A stretch of DNA of 64,000 bases from Myxacorys almedinensis A (lineage in GTDB: Bacteria > Cyanobacteriota > Cyanobacteriia > Leptolyngbyales > Leptolyngbyaceae): assembly GCF_010091945.1 (NCBI RefSeq), contig NZ_WVIE01000013.1, positions 62,001 to 126,000 on the forward strand. Direction: 5' to 3'. A model generated the notes under the pieces. It made no database searches. It was not told the origin of the DNA and saw only the letters and a program-made list of their open reading frames with translations. The position numbers and the translations under genes are program-made. Shown here one piece after another: positions 62,494 through 64,000 of this stretch. Within the stretch, counting starts at the first letter, position 1; every line of letters begins with the position of its first letter.

Positions 62494-62548
62494 CAAACTA
62501 CCGGTCAAACCACCGGTTAAACCACCGGTTAAACCACCGATCAAACCG
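62494..62548 (+). repeat. 12-bp tandem repeat, four and a half copies
   Basis: Units CAAACTACCGGT, CAAACCACCGGT, TAAACCACCGGT, TAAACCACCGAT, then CAAACCG, between dgkA and ybeY. Three units contain the palindrome ACCGGT. Confidence 0.9.
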
Positions 62549-62581
62549 TAGCCGCACGCCCCTACCGTCCAAGCGATCGGG

Positions 62582-63106
62582 CTAGAGCCAAACCGTAAGA
62601 CCAACGGCATTAAGGAGCACCTGTTGCTGATTTAACATTCTTTCTAAACTATCGTCATCGGGATGATCCCACCCCAAGAGGTGCAAAAGTCCATGGGCTG
62701 AGAGCCACGCCAATTCTGTTTCTAAGGAATGTTTTTGCTGCTGGGCTTGGCGCGCGGCGGTGTCGATCGAAATAATAATGTCTCCTAAATAGAGGGGTTC
62801 TTCGTCAAGCTCATCAAATTCGGGATACTCAACTTCCAGCATGGCAAAGGACAAAACATCAGTCGGCTCATCTTTTTGGCGATATTGGTGATTGAGGGTT
62901 TGGATGTTTTCGTCGTCGGTGAGCCGTAGGCTTAGCTCGTAGTGCTCTTGAGCGTGGAGAGGTTGCCCGCCCTCTACTCCATCTTTGGCAGGGCGCAGCA
63001 ATTTTAACCAATGACGCAACCAAATCTCCCAAGTTTCCAAACTGACCGGAGAAGTTACACCTTGTGCTGTGACGTAACCTTCTTGCACACTTACTTCAAC
63101 ATGCAT
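62582..63106 (-). CDS. ybeY: Endoribonuclease YbeY
   Basis: 174 aa. Zinc motif [17 protein letters not shown] (H-x3-H-x5-H), preceded by [15 protein letters not shown] and [20 protein letters not shown], all YbeY hallmarks. Acts in 16S rRNA 3' processing and ribosome quality control. Confidence 0.94.
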   Translation of the reverse strand: MHVEVSVQEGYVTAQGVTSPVSLETWEIWLRHWLKLLRPAKDGVEGGQPLHAQEHYELSLRLTDDENIQTLNHQYRQKDEPTDVLSFAMLEVEYPEFDELDEEPLYLGDIIISIDTAARQAQQQKHSLETELAWLSAHGLLHLLGWDHPDDDSLERMLNQQQVLLNAVGLTVWL

Positions 63107-63115
63107 GCTGTCTTA

Positions 63116-63304
63116 TTACCGTGTCAGATACGATAGCCCAACCAAAACGCCCAACAGCGCGATCGTCGTTAGCCCAAAGTGAAACAGAGACTTTCCTCGT
63201 TTGCGCACCATGTTTCGCATGGCTAGCTTGACATAGCTTGGCGGGCGCTCGGTAGCTGTCTCAGGCTGGGGCGCAGAGTCGAGGGGAGAGGGTGAATGGC
63301 TCAT
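63116..63304 (-). CDS. DUF3285-family small membrane protein
   Basis: 62 aa from ATG 63304 (the frame opens at 63349 but the extra 15 residues look non-conserved). SYVKLAMRNMVRKRGKSLFH then FGLTTIALLGVLVGLSYLTR is the DUF3285 pattern: basic region and one C-terminal helix. Nine bases upstream of ybeY, likely co-transcribed. Confidence 0.85.
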   Translation of the reverse strand: MSHSPSPLDSAPQPETATERPPSYVKLAMRNMVRKRGKSLFHFGLTTIALLGVLVGLSYLTR

Positions 63305-63451
63305 AAAACTGGGGGGAGAGTGGGGTAAAAAGCGGCGTTTCTGTAGCATTTCTACTGTAGCAATAGACGAACGACCTGAAATAAATCTACGTTTGTGGGT
63401 TAACCTGCTAATTTGTTAAGTCGTTTCTGCTGACCTATCCCTTACCGCATC

Positions 63452-64000
63452 ATGTCTCGTCTTGCCATCACCATTGAAGCGATTCTTTACCTTAAAGCGC
63501 AACCGTTATCGATCGCGCAGATTTCAGAGTTTGCGGGCTGCGATCGCAAGACTGCCGAAGAAGGATTATTAGAACTGATGGGAGACTATGCCCACCGAGA
63601 AACCGCGCTAGAGGTGGTAGACACTGGGAAAGGCTATACGCTGCAACTGCGCGAGTCTTACCAAAATCTTGTGCATGCGCTGATTCCTGCTGATGTGGGA
63701 GTTGGGGCGCTGAGAACGCTGGCGGTAATTGCCATGCGAGGTCCACTCACCCAAACGGATCTGGTGGATCTGCGGGGGTCAGGCGCATATCAGCATGTGC
63801 AAGAGCTTGTGACTCAAGGCTTTGTCAAGCGGCGTCGCAAAGCGGATGGGCGTTCGTACTGGGTGCAAGTGACCGATAAGTTTCATCAGTATTTTCAACT
63901 CAATCAGTTACCGGAAGGCATGAGCCAACTCATTTCGCGACGAAAGGCAAAGGTAAGTGGTGAAGCAGTGACCGATGCTGAAGCGATCGCGTTAGACACA
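63452..64000 (+). CDS. scpB: Segregation and condensation protein ScpB, 3' end beyond window
   Basis: 183 codons in frame from ATG 63452 with no stop before the window ends. MSRLAITIEAILYLKAQPLS, AEEGLLELMGDYAHRETALE, VVDTGKGYTLQLR, TLAVIAMRGPLTQTDLVDLR and GRSYWVQVTDKFHQYFQL are the two winged helices of ScpB. It binds SMC with ScpA to condense the chromosome. Divergent from the DUF3285-ybeY series. Confidence 0.9.
   Translation, partial: MSRLAITIEAILYLKAQPLSIAQISEFAGCDRKTAEEGLLELMGDYAHRETALEVVDTGKGYTLQLRESYQNLVHALIPADVGVGALRTLAVIAMRGPLTQTDLVDLRGSGAYQHVQELVTQGFVKRRRKADGRSYWVQVTDKFHQYFQLNQLPEGMSQLISRRKAKVSGEAVTDAEAIALDT

Overview
The window is chromosomal DNA of a cyanobacterium. The octamer GCGATCGC (HIP1) recurs throughout, and the gene set is cyanobacterial: NdhO, Ycf33/DUF751, a SigF-type sigma factor, an RRM RNA-binding protein, an NrtP-type nitrate permease, a NhaS3-like antiporter, a four-Cys Ser/Thr kinase with WD40 repeats, and DUF3611/DUF3285/DUF4870 families. 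The genus cannot be fixed from the sequence alone; a filamentous or Leptolyngbya-like lineage is only a guess. No rRNA, tRNA, CRISPR array or intact insertion sequence was seen.

Layout. 1-2.9 kb holds two divergent ParA modules. One is cut by the window edge. The other is an unusual protein in which a PD-(D/E)XK/HsdR-N-like domain precedes a ParA ATPase, followed by a ParB-like gene with an internal 60-bp duplication. 2.9-19.5 kb is mostly housekeeping: a B12-type radical SAM protein, the mreBCD cell-shape operon (minus strand), ssb, secreted SIMPL and START-like proteins, an M48-like membrane protein that has lost zinc ligands, an RRM protein with a possible upstream ORF, ndhO, mdh and the WD40 kinase. 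19.6-21.8 kb is threonine synthase flanked by two ubiquitin-like sulfur-carrier genes. 22-33 kb has a PHP phosphoesterase, a Gfo/Idh oxidoreductase, sigF, an MscS channel, an SLH protein and small membrane proteins, with mobile-element debris between them. 34-38.9 kb is one very large TamB gene. 39-50.3 kb has small membrane proteins, two cation/proton antiporters, a LapA protein, nitrate permease, RNase III with an overlapping HNH relic, and a long spacer with two overlapping micro-ORFs. 50.6-64 kb is a conserved block: nagZ, rbfA with Ycf33, a Dam-type methylase, a phosphatase, a histidine kinase, pepP, then trpG, dgkA, ybeY and DUF3285 on the minus strand, and the start of scpB.

The most unusual items are the nuclease-like/ParA fusion with its odd ParB partner, the carrier-ThrC-carrier cluster, the pseudo-protease, the micro-ORF pair with SKDYK repeats, the possible uORF before the RRM gene, a three-copy dispersed intergenic repeat, and a scatter of 8-16-bp tandem arrays confined to spacers. 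All functional statements rest on motif recognition by eye; no database search was run.
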